NCBI GenBank assembly: GCA_964395975.1
Contig: CAYNBZ010000043.1
Coordinates: forward strand, 1-19,939
Length of the DNA stretch: 19,939 bases
Direction: 5' to 3'
DNA from: Avimuribaculum sp964395975
GTDB lineage: Bacteria > Bacteroidota > Bacteroidia > Bacteroidales > Muribaculaceae
In this document: positions 13,629 to 19,939 of the stretch, piece after piece
Position numbering within the stretch: position 1 is the stretch's first letter
Layout: every line of letters starts with the position of its first letter
The notes under the pieces: generated by a model
What the model saw: the letters and a program-made list of their open reading frames with translations, nothing else
What the model was told of the DNA's origin: nothing
Databases searched by the model: none
Program-made: the position numbers and the translations under genes

Positions 13629-14681
13629 TTAAATTTCTATCCAATCGAGTTGGGGAATCTCCCAATTGAGTTTTGGATTATAAGAAACGGTATCACCTAT
13701 TTGTTGGATAGGACTGGTGATGTTGTTTTCGTATAGTTGTCCTGTGCCAAGACCTTGTGGGATTTTGGGTTGAAGTGTGGCCACCCATTGTGCAATGGCA
13801 TTTAATCCTATATTGGATTCAAGAGCCGAAGTTATCCATGCGCCTATGTTGAATTGAGCCGCCATTTTGAGCCATTCGGTTGCACCACTGAATCCGCCAA
13901 CGAGAGAAGGTTTCAACACAAGATAATGAGGTCTGATGGTTTTCAGTAATTCCATCATGAGCATCGGGTTGTTTATACCGATTAGTTCTTCATCGAGAGC
14001 CACAGGAATAGGAGAGTCATGGCATACTTTCGACATAGCTTCCCATTGCCCTTGTTTCAATGGCTGCTCAATCGAATGTATCGTATGTGGATATAATGCA
14101 TCGAGATGTTGCATTACATTTTCAGGTGTGAATGCTCCATTGGCATCTACACGTATTTTTATTTCATTAGCAGAGAATCGTGAGCGTATTTTTTTTATTA
14201 ATTCAAGTTCGGCAGCAAAGTCGATTGCACCTATTTTGATTTTGATTGTTCGGAATCCGTTGTTCAGTTTTTCTTCTATTCGTTCCGACATTTCATCTTT
14301 TGTACCCATCCATACAAGGCCGTTGATAGGTATTTCAGACTTGCCTTCCGTGAATTCTGTTTGGAAAATTATGCGCCGACATCCGTTTGAGAAATCGAGT
14401 ATTGCCGTTTCAAAGCCAAATGTGATAGAAGGGTAGTCTACGAGGTCTGTTTTGCGGTTGGATGAAATATTTCGACAAAGTTCTTGCAATTTGGTTTCGT
14501 AAGTGTCATTGTCATCAGCCGAAAGCCCTTTGAATAAAGCACATTCTCCTATCCCATATCTTGATGGGTTACCATCTTCCCATATTTTCAAGAAATATGT
14601 GTCTTTGTGCGTCAACACTCCACGTGACGTACCGCTTGGAGACTTGAAATAGAGCCTGTATTTTGCGTATGCAGCTTTCAT
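13629..14681 (-). CDS. menC: o-Succinylbenzoate synthase
   Basis: 350 aa enolase-superfamily enzyme that dehydrates SHCHC to o-succinylbenzoate. The catalytic KxK is Lys147/Lys149 (IKIKIG). Metal ligands are Asp179 (RVDANG), Glu205 (SIEQPL) and Asp230 (ALDEE). The opposing base is Lys257 (VLKPS), and TSALESNIG (284-292) is near the substrate pocket. Its ATG overlaps the menB stop by one base (TAATG). Family members can also act as N-acylamino acid racemases or dipeptide epimerases, but position between menB and menE makes the menaquinone role secure. Confidence 0.94.
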   Translation of the reverse strand: MKAAYAKYRLYFKSPSGTSRGVLTHKDTYFLKIWEDGNPSRYGIGECALFKGLSADDNDTYETKLQELCRNISSNRKTDLVDYPSITFGFETAILDFSNGCRRIIFQTEFTEGKSEIPINGLVWMGTKDEMSERIEEKLNNGFRTIKIKIGAIDFAAELELIKKIRSRFSANEIKIRVDANGAFTPENVMQHLDALYPHTIHSIEQPLKQGQWEAMSKVCHDSPIPVALDEELIGINNPMLMMELLKTIRPHYLVLKPSLVGGFSGATEWLKMAAQFNIGAWITSALESNIGLNAIAQWVATLQPKIPQGLGTGQLYENNITSPIQQIGDTVSYNPKLNWEIPQLDWIEI

Positions 14682-15505
14682 TATCCCGGAAATTTAGGGA
14701 ATTGGTTGAAATCGGGATTCCGTTTTTCAAGAAATGCATTTTTACCCTCTTGAGCTTCGTCCATAAGGTAGTACATCAGAGTTGCATCACCGGCAAGTTC
14801 CATTAAACCTCGTTCGCCATCGAGTTCTGCGTTAAGGCAACGTTTAATCATTCTTATGGCCATAGGACTTCGTTGCAAAATGGTTTCACACCATTCAACA
14901 GTTTCATCTTCGAGGCGGGACAATGGCACTACTTTGTTGATAAGTCCCATTTCCAATGCTTCATGTGCCGTATATTGACGACATAGGTACCATATCTCAC
15001 GAGCTTTTTTTTGCCCTACACATCGTGCAAGATACGAAGACCCGAAACCTCCGTCAAAACTGCCTACTTTGGGACCCGTTTGTCCGAATCGTGCATTCTC
15101 GGATGCTATCGAAAGATCGCATACCACATTCAACACGTTGCCACCACCAATTGCATAACCATTAACCATGGCTATTACCGGTTTGGGAATCGTCCTGATT
15201 GCTTTGTGTAGGTCAAGTACGTTGAGTCTTGGTACGCCATTGCTATCGCTATAACCGCCAAGTGTTTTATAATTTTGGTCACCGCCGGAGCAGAAAGCCT
15301 TGTCGCCTGTGCCAGTGAGAATCACAACCCCTATGTCTTGCCGTTCACGGCATATTGACATTGCATCAAGCATTTCATTGTTTGTCAGCGGTCTAAAGGC
15401 ATTATATACGGTAGGACGATTTATTGTGATTTTTGCTATACCTTTATATTGTTGAAATAGAATATCGGTATATTCTTTGATAGTAGTCCATTCTCTTGTA
15501 TTCAT
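14681..15505 (-). CDS. menB: 1,4-Dihydroxy-2-naphthoyl-CoA synthase
   Basis: 274 aa crotonase-fold enzyme that cyclises o-succinylbenzoyl-CoA. FCSGGDQ (71-77) and the oxyanion-hole loop GYAIGGGNVL are present. FGQTGPKVGSFDGGFGS (140-155) carries the QTG variant of type I, bicarbonate-dependent MenB rather than the Asp of type II. The order menB-menC-menE means MenE's product is the substrate of the first gene's enzyme. menF and menD, often in the same cluster in Bacteroides, are absent from this side; glmM lies upstream instead. No -7 box is seen in the 95-bp gap from glmM, so readthrough from that operon is likely. Confidence 0.96.
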   Translation of the reverse strand: MNTREWTTIKEYTDILFQQYKGIAKITINRPTVYNAFRPLTNNEMLDAMSICRERQDIGVVILTGTGDKAFCSGGDQNYKTLGGYSDSNGVPRLNVLDLHKAIRTIPKPVIAMVNGYAIGGGNVLNVVCDLSIASENARFGQTGPKVGSFDGGFGSSYLARCVGQKKAREIWYLCRQYTAHEALEMGLINKVVPLSRLEDETVEWCETILQRSPMAIRMIKRCLNAELDGERGLMELAGDATLMYYLMDEAQEGKNAFLEKRNPDFNQFPKFPG

Positions 15506-15523
15506 TGAAATCAGTCTTTTTTA

Positions 15524-15566
15524 ATATGGCAGAAGAGCCATATCTTGTTATCGAAGAGATGGCTCT
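15524..15566 (-). promoter_or_regulatory. Two mutually exclusive hairpins in the glmM-menB gap
   Basis: Helix A pairs AGAGCCAT (15534-15541) with ATGGCTCT (15559-15566) and continues, after an A-G mismatch, with TCTT/AAGA and a 7-nt loop. Helix B pairs ATATGGC (15524-15530) with GCCATAT (15537-15543) around a 6-nt loop. Both use GCCAT at 15537-15541, so only one can form. Helix B ends about 18 nt before the menB ATG. No T run follows on the minus strand, so this is not a simple terminator. Confidence 0.45.
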
Positions 15567-15600
15567 GTGCATTGCTGCTTTTTATTTGTTATTTTGATAA

Positions 15601-16989
15601 TTATTTTGCAAGATTCTCTATTATACTCTTAATGTCATTACCAAGTTTTTCGGCCTTTTCCATCGTGCTTGCTTCTGAGTATATGCGAATGATGGGTTCT
15701 GTGTTGCTCTTGCGCAAGTGTACCCAACAGTCATCAAAATCGATTTTTACGCCATCGATGTCGGTAACTTTTTCAGTGGCATATTTTTCTTTCATAGCCT
15801 TGAGTATTGCATCTACATCTATATCAGGAGTAAGTTCGATTTTATTTTTTGCTATACTGTATTGTGGATAACCTTTTTTAAGTTCACTTACTTTTTTACC
15901 CGACTTGGCTAGCAATGTGAGAAACAGGGCTACACCGACAAGGGCATCACGTCCGTAATGCAATGCAGGGTAAATAACTCCGCCGTTACCTTCACCACCA
16001 ATCACTGCGCCTGTACGTTTCATTTCTGTTACTACGTTTACTTCACCGACTGCTGCTGCTGTATAGCTACAACCATAAGATTCGGTAATATCTTTCAAAG
16101 CCCGTGATGATGACAAGTTGGACACTGTTGCGCCGGGAGTCTGCGACAGTATGTAATCGGCAATTGAAACCAATGTATATTCTTCGACAAAAAAGTCGCC
16201 GTTTTCCATTATTATTGCAAGGCGGTCAACGTCGGGATCTACCACAAAACCTACATCGGCACGACCTTGCTTCATTAAGTTGGCAATATCGGTAAGGTTT
16301 TGCGGAATGGGTTCTGGGGTATGTCCGAAATTACCTGTTGGATCGCAATATAGCTCTATTACATTCTGTACCCCTAGACGTTTTAGCAACTCTGGTATCA
16401 CAATTCCACCAACAGAATTTACGGCATCGACGGCTACTGTGAGATTGGCCTTTTTTATGGCATCAACGTCAACCAAGTCGAGAGTAAGTACACTGTCGAT
16501 GTGGCGGCGCATATAAGTTTCATTTTTATATTCTTTTCCCAAGCTGTCGATTTCGGCGTAAGAAAAACTTTCTTCTGCCGCTATTTTCAGCACCTCTTTA
16601 CCTTGTTCGTCATTTAGGAACTCGCCGTTTTCGTTAAGCAATTTAAGTGCGTTCCATTGTTTTGGGTTGTGTGATGCTGTTATGATGATTCCTCCACAAG
16701 CATTCTCTCCTATGACGGCAATTTCGGTTGTGGGCGTTGTTGCCAATCCAATGTTGACCACATCAAATCCCATTCCGATGAGAGTACTTACAACTATGTC
16801 ACTTACCATTTTCCCTGAGAGGCGTGCATCACGGCCTACAACAATGATGTTGCTCGTTTTGGTGGTAGTGCGCTTTATGAATGTAGCGTAAGCCGAAGTA
16901 AATTTAACGATGTCGAGCGGAGTAAGTCCATTTCCTGGAACACCGCCTATCGTCCCTCTAATACCTGATATAGATTTAATTAAGGACAT
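15601..16989 (-). CDS. glmM: Phosphoglucosamine mutase
   Basis: 462 aa alpha-D-phosphohexomutase converting glucosamine-6-phosphate to glucosamine-1-phosphate for UDP-GlcNAc, peptidoglycan and lipid A. The phosphoserine loop TASHNP has Ser106. The Mg loop DPDVDR has Asp251, Asp253 and Asp255. The sugar loop GGEGNGG is at 331-337. The phosphate-binding loop RKSNTEP is at 426-432. Specificity (glucosamine rather than glucose or mannose) rests on the family and cannot be read directly. A phosphoglucomutase/phosphomannomutase activity is the alternative. It starts 31 nt after the lipoprotein gene, in the same operon. Confidence 0.9.
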   Translation of the reverse strand: MSLIKSISGIRGTIGGVPGNGLTPLDIVKFTSAYATFIKRTTTKTSNIIVVGRDARLSGKMVSDIVVSTLIGMGFDVVNIGLATTPTTEIAVIGENACGGIIITASHNPKQWNALKLLNENGEFLNDEQGKEVLKIAAEESFSYAEIDSLGKEYKNETYMRRHIDSVLTLDLVDVDAIKKANLTVAVDAVNSVGGIVIPELLKRLGVQNVIELYCDPTGNFGHTPEPIPQNLTDIANLMKQGRADVGFVVDPDVDRLAIIMENGDFFVEEYTLVSIADYILSQTPGATVSNLSSSRALKDITESYGCSYTAAAVGEVNVVTEMKRTGAVIGGEGNGGVIYPALHYGRDALVGVALFLTLLAKSGKKVSELKKGYPQYSIAKNKIELTPDIDVDAILKAMKEKYATEKVTDIDGVKIDFDDCWVHLRKSNTEPIIRIYSEASTMEKAEKLGNDIKSIIENLAK

Positions 16990-17020
16990 ACTATTTTTTA
17001 TGTATTAAGATGTAAATTCC

Positions 17021-17605
17021 TTACAATGCGCTTTTGAAATATCTCACATTCCAATTGTAGGGTGTGACATCCGATATTTCATCATTCATACCGTATTGCG
17101 ATTTGATAACGAGGTTTACCTCACTGTTTATACCTATGTACACCAATGGCAGTTGGAGTCCGTAACCGCAGTCGGTACTGGCCGATTTTGTGAAATCATT
17201 GAAATAGAAATAAATCGAAGCATATTCCATCGAAGATGAATTACTACTTCCATATACGTAGCCTTCCTCATACAGTGTAGAAAGATCGTAGCGAGTGTAA
17301 CGGAAATATATTTTATCGCCTGTCTTTGCCATAGAATCTCTGTCACCGGCTTTTATGACTTGCATGTAAACATTTCCTTCTTCCTCAATCCGATAATAGG
17401 GAGCATCTTCTCCTGTTTCAAACACAGTATCGGCAGGGATACCGTTGATCACACGATATGCTGAGAGAAAATCATTGACCGCTTTACGTTCACTGTCAAG
17501 TAATTCGGCATAGCTTTCGCTGTCATCGCAAGATGTGGCAATTGCACATAGGCCAAAAGCCAACATGATTGTTGCTAATATAGATGTTCTTCCTTTCCTC
17601 ATCAT
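17021..17605 (-). CDS. DUF4827-like lipoprotein
   Basis: 194 aa. The signal sequence ends in ATSC, giving a lipidated Cys at residue 26. The following DDSE is acidic, like the Bacteroidota lipoprotein export signal, so the protein may face the cell surface. The mature part (GDKIYFRYTRYDL and ISDVTPYNW) resembles DUF4827, a family I recall from this exact setting between an NrnA-like gene and glmM. Its fold may be FKBP-like, but no function is known to me. Gaps of 30 nt upstream and 31 nt downstream put it inside the operon. Confidence 0.75.
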   Translation of the reverse strand: MMRKGRTSILATIMLAFGLCAIATSCDDSESYAELLDSERKAVNDFLSAYRVINGIPADTVFETGEDAPYYRIEEEGNVYMQVIKAGDRDSMAKTGDKIYFRYTRYDLSTLYEEGYVYGSSNSSSMEYASIYFYFNDFTKSASTDCGYGLQLPLVYIGINSEVNLVIKSQYGMNDEISDVTPYNWNVRYFKSAL

Positions 17606-17635
17606 AGTTTATAGATTAAAAAATGTATATATGTT

Positions 17636-18679
17636 TTAATTTAAATTTTCGTTAGTTTCTTGCATTGATTTTACTTCCTCTATTATTTTTTTGAATTCGG
17701 CTTTGGCATCTTCTACAGTACCATAAAATTCTCCACCTGCGGCATTTTTGTGACCACCACCGTTGAAATGTTTCTCGCAGATGGTGTTTACAGCGAATTC
17801 ACCTTTGGAACGGATTGAAATCTTAACGTATTCAGCATCTTCGCGCATGAATACCGACCAATATACTTCAGGTATTTGCAAAGGCATGTTGACAAGGCTC
17901 TCGGTATCACCTTTCTTGTAATTATATTGTAAAAGTTCATCTTTGGTCAGTATAATCAAGGCTGCACCGCAGTCGGTATAAACTTCCATTTTCTGTGATA
18001 ACGAATAACCTATCAGGCGCAAGCGATCGGTTGAGCTGGTGTTTATTGCTAACGAGTAAATGCGATCTTTATTGATTCCCTTTTTTAGCAACATTGCAAC
18101 AATGTTGTATATATCGGGGTCGTTGGAGTTGTATGTGAAATTACCTGTATCGGTCATCATACCGGCATACAGGCATTCGGCGCACTTGCGATTGACCTGT
18201 TGGTACATACCCATACCTAATATTGCGCGGAACACGAGTTCACACGTGGATGACATTTTGTCGTATGAAATGGTCAAATCGCAAAATCGTTCATCTCCTA
18301 TATGATGGTCGATAAGTATTTTTTTTGCTTTTGCTTCAGTTATTGCAGGAGCAAGGTTGTCGAGCCGTTTGGGGGTGTTGAAATCGAGGCATATTATCAA
18401 CTGTGAATTATTCACAAGCCTGTTACTGAGGTCAGTGTACTTTGAATAAGCAATAATGTCTTTTGCCCCCGGTAAAAAGAGTAACGACTTTGGAACCATA
18501 TCAGGGGTGATTACATGTACTGTTTTCCCCATAGTTTCAAGCAGGTGCTTCATACCAAGTGTGGATCCTACGGCATCTCCATCCGGTGACAAGTGACACG
18601 TAAGGACAATATTGTTATAACGTTCTAAGTGGTATTTCAGTTGTATTACCTCTTCGTCCGTAAGAATTCTGTTTATCAT
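17636..18679 (-). CDS. nrnA: DHH-DHHA1 phosphoesterase, oligoribonuclease/PAP phosphatase
   Basis: 347 aa, cytosolic. The metal-binding set is His29, Asp33 and Asp35 (HLSPDGDAVGS), Asp99 (CLDF), DHH at 124-126 and Asp177 (MMTDTGN). The C-terminal DHHA1 substrate motif is GGGHKNAAGG (307-316). NrnA-type enzymes degrade 2-5 nt RNA oligomers and pAp; some relatives (GdpP/DhhP) hydrolyse cyclic di-AMP or pApA, which sequence alone cannot exclude. It is the first gene of the minus-strand operon and follows a promoter with a leader of about 15 nt. Confidence 0.9.
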   Translation of the reverse strand: MINRILTDEEVIQLKYHLERYNNIVLTCHLSPDGDAVGSTLGMKHLLETMGKTVHVITPDMVPKSLLFLPGAKDIIAYSKYTDLSNRLVNNSQLIICLDFNTPKRLDNLAPAITEAKAKKILIDHHIGDERFCDLTISYDKMSSTCELVFRAILGMGMYQQVNRKCAECLYAGMMTDTGNFTYNSNDPDIYNIVAMLLKKGINKDRIYSLAINTSSTDRLRLIGYSLSQKMEVYTDCGAALIILTKDELLQYNYKKGDTESLVNMPLQIPEVYWSVFMREDAEYVKISIRSKGEFAVNTICEKHFNGGGHKNAAGGEFYGTVEDAKAEFKKIIEEVKSMQETNENLN

Positions 18680-18700
18680 TCATTTATTATTTATCAAGGA

Positions 18701-18731
18701 CAAAAGTACAATAAAATATGCAAATGTGAAA
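18701..18731 (-). promoter_or_regulatory. Promoter of the nrnA operon
   Basis: The minus-strand -7 box TACTTTTG (18708-18701) has TTTC, one mismatch from TTTG, 19 nt upstream (18731-18728). It is the only consensus-like promoter found for nrnA through menE. Confidence 0.65.
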
Positions 18732-18776
18732 TCTCTATCTGGTGAAGACCATAATTTTAGTGGTGAATGGGCTTGA

Positions 18777-19055
18777 TTAGGGATTATATAAATCGGTATT
18801 ATAGAAATCAAGTATTTCTTGCATTTGCTTTAATGCCTCTGAAGCGGGGCTTTGGGGATTTAGTTCCGTTGCTGTGTGGTAATTATATAAGGCTTGTTTC
18901 CAATCTCCGATTTTGGAATATGCCTTTCCGAGCAAAAAGAATATTTCATCGTTTGGCACATCTTGTTTGGGCAGTAGTTTGTTCAAAACTGCAATTGCTT
19001 TGTTTGCTTGTCCATTTCTTATCAAGGAATTTATTGTTTCTAAATCGTTTGCCAT
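18777..19055 (-). CDS. Small TPR-repeat protein
   Basis: 92 aa, no signal peptide, cytosolic. An N-terminal helical hairpin (about 5-30, AIAVLNKLL) precedes a clear tetratricopeptide repeat at 36-69 (FFLLGKAYSKIGDWKQALYNYHTATELNP), with a C-terminal capping helix. TPR units bind partner proteins; the partner is unknown. It is followed after 97 bp by nrnA in the same direction, but nrnA has its own promoter. It is divergent from the acid phosphatase, whose -35-like TTTG lies inside this gene's first codons. Confidence 0.8.
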   Translation of the reverse strand: MANDLETINSLIRNGQANKAIAVLNKLLPKQDVPNDEIFFLLGKAYSKIGDWKQALYNYHTATELNPQSPASEALKQMQEILDFYNTDLYNP

Positions 19056-19078
19056 TTATGATTTTATAAGTACATTTG
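19048..19078 (+). promoter_or_regulatory. Promoter of the histidine acid phosphatase gene
   Basis: TTTG (19048-19051), a 19-nt spacer and TACATTTG (19071-19078) match the consensus. Transcription should begin near 19084. The ATG at 19083 would then be untranscribed, which supports the ATG at 19110. The upstream element overlaps the start of the divergent TPR gene. Confidence 0.8.
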
Positions 19079-19109
19079 AAAAATGATTACTAATTATAAA
19101 CATAACGGT

Positions 19110-19925
19110 ATGCGTAAGTTATTATTATTGGTAACGGTCTTTTTCGCCATGTCGGCATGGGGCTTTTCGGCATCTCAATTGGAAGGAAGCCATCGCCCTT
19201 ATCCAATCACCGACAGTATAATAGAATATCCCGATTCGTTGAAACCATTTTATATCAGCTACATCGGTCGGCATGGATCTCGTTATCCGTCCTCGGCATC
19301 GACAACCATATTCGTTAAGTCGTATTTAGAGAGAGCCGATACTTTGGGATCGCTTACAAAGAAAGGCAAACAGTTGCTTGAGGTGATTAATGATGTCATA
19401 ACATTAAGTAATGGCAAATGGGGAGAACTTAGTCCTATTGGTATTGGAGAGCAACGTGGAATTGCGGAAAGAATGTTCGGCAAGTATCCTGAAGTGTTTA
19501 ATGAAGGGTGTTTGGTCGAGGCAGTTTCTTCGCAGTCGTCCGGTGCAGTGATGAGCATGTATGCTTTCACTCATCGTTTGGTGCAACTTTCCAATAAGAT
19601 AGAAGTAACTACATCTGAAAGCAGTCGTTATGTCCGGATGTTGCGTCCATTTGATGAAAGTGAAAAATATTTTACTTTTCGCAGCAGTAGAGAGTGGCGT
19701 GACGTATATAAGCAGTATTATGAAACAGAGTGTCCTGTCGATGTCGCCCGAAGGCTTGTGGGTTATGATTTTGTAGCGACTGATGACGAATTGCGTGAAT
19801 TGTCGTTCAATATTTATTCTTTAATTGCAGGAATGTCGGCAATGGATTTTAATATTGATTTTACTCACTATATTAATGAAGATGAGTCAGTAGTGTCCAC
19901 TAAAAATTTACGGGGTCAAAATTAA
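19110..19925 (+). CDS. Secreted histidine-type acid phosphatase (MINPP/phytase-like), probably frameshifted
   Basis: 271 aa from the ATG at 19110, which begins a signal peptide (MRKLLLLVTVFFAMSAWGFS). An upstream ATG at 19083 would spoil the signal and lies at the transcription start. The catalytic RHGSRYP (54-60, His55 nucleophile) defines histidine phosphatase clade 2. GELSPIGIGEQRGIAERM is the usual region of acid phosphatases and MINPP-type inositol-phosphate phosphatases. It should release phosphate from phosphomonoesters in the periplasm or outside. The family is normally about 420 aa, and the C-terminal HAE/HD proton-donor motif has not been reached when the frame ends at KNLRGQN. A neighbouring frame stays open to the window edge. 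Confidence 0.85.
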   Translation: MRKLLLLVTVFFAMSAWGFSASQLEGSHRPYPITDSIIEYPDSLKPFYISYIGRHGSRYPSSASTTIFVKSYLERADTLGSLTKKGKQLLEVINDVITLSNGKWGELSPIGIGEQRGIAERMFGKYPEVFNEGCLVEAVSSQSSGAVMSMYAFTHRLVQLSNKIEVTTSESSRYVRMLRPFDESEKYFTFRSSREWRDVYKQYYETECPVDVARRLVGYDFVATDDELRELSFNIYSLIAGMSAMDFNIDFTHYINEDESVVSTKNLRGQN

Positions 19926-19939
19926 ACAAATTCGGCTCA

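Noticed and set aside
19083..19109. Upstream ATG of the acid phosphatase at 19083
   Set aside because: The consensus promoter puts the transcription start at about 19084, and the signal peptide begins at the ATG at 19110.
1..19939. CRISPR arrays, rRNA genes, insertion sequences with intact transposase
   Set aside because: No regularly spaced repeats, rRNA signatures or transposase motifs were seen on either strand.

Overview
The window looks like a chromosomal segment of a Bacteroidota bacterium, most likely order Bacteroidales and possibly a gut Muribaculaceae-like lineage. The family is an inference; the phylum is well supported. Many transcription units start with a TAnnTTTG -7 box, often with TTTG about 19-20 nt upstream, and start codons follow A/T-rich leaders rather than strong Shine-Dalgarno sites. 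The gene content fits too: serine palmitoyltransferase, a secreted discoidin/Ig protein with a type IX-secretion-like C-terminal domain, a DUF4827-type lipoprotein, menaquinone genes and lpxB.

Left part (1-6766). A strong minus-strand terminator at 13-58 has no obvious gene feeding it. Next come tRNA-Pro(UGG) with its own promoter and terminator, a 1064-aa secreted adhesin-like protein, a low-molecular-weight tyrosine phosphatase, and a zinc-ribbon membrane protein. The spacers hold a tiny ORF with a lipobox whose start codon lies in an inverted repeat, a broken zinc-ribbon fragment, several palindromes, and the decayed remains of a tyrosine recombinase (6246-6552). This last item marks 5861-6766 as an old insertion scar.

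Middle part (6767-12547). lpxB (lipid A synthesis) is divergent from the def-ettA operon (peptide deformylase and the ABC-F translation factor EttA). Between ettA and spt lies the most interesting feature: a compact minus-strand transcription unit (about 10691-10933). It has a near-perfect Bacteroidota promoter, nested long-range helices closing on a compact three-way junction, and a strong intrinsic terminator. It looks like a free-standing structured non-coding RNA. spt follows on the plus strand (sphingolipid synthesis) and ends at a 22-bp perfect hairpin shared with the converging men operon.

Right part (12575-18679, minus strand). Six genes run in the same direction: nrnA (oligoribonuclease/PAP phosphatase), a DUF4827-like lipoprotein, glmM (amino-sugar supply for envelope), then menB, menC and menE (middle steps of menaquinone synthesis). 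The only promoter I see for this set is in front of nrnA. A pair of mutually exclusive hairpins sits between glmM and menB. menF and menD are not in the window.

Far right (18777-19939). A small TPR protein is divergent from a secreted histidine-type acid phosphatase (MINPP/phytase-like). The phosphatase frame stops early at 19925; a single-base frameshift near the window edge would let it continue.
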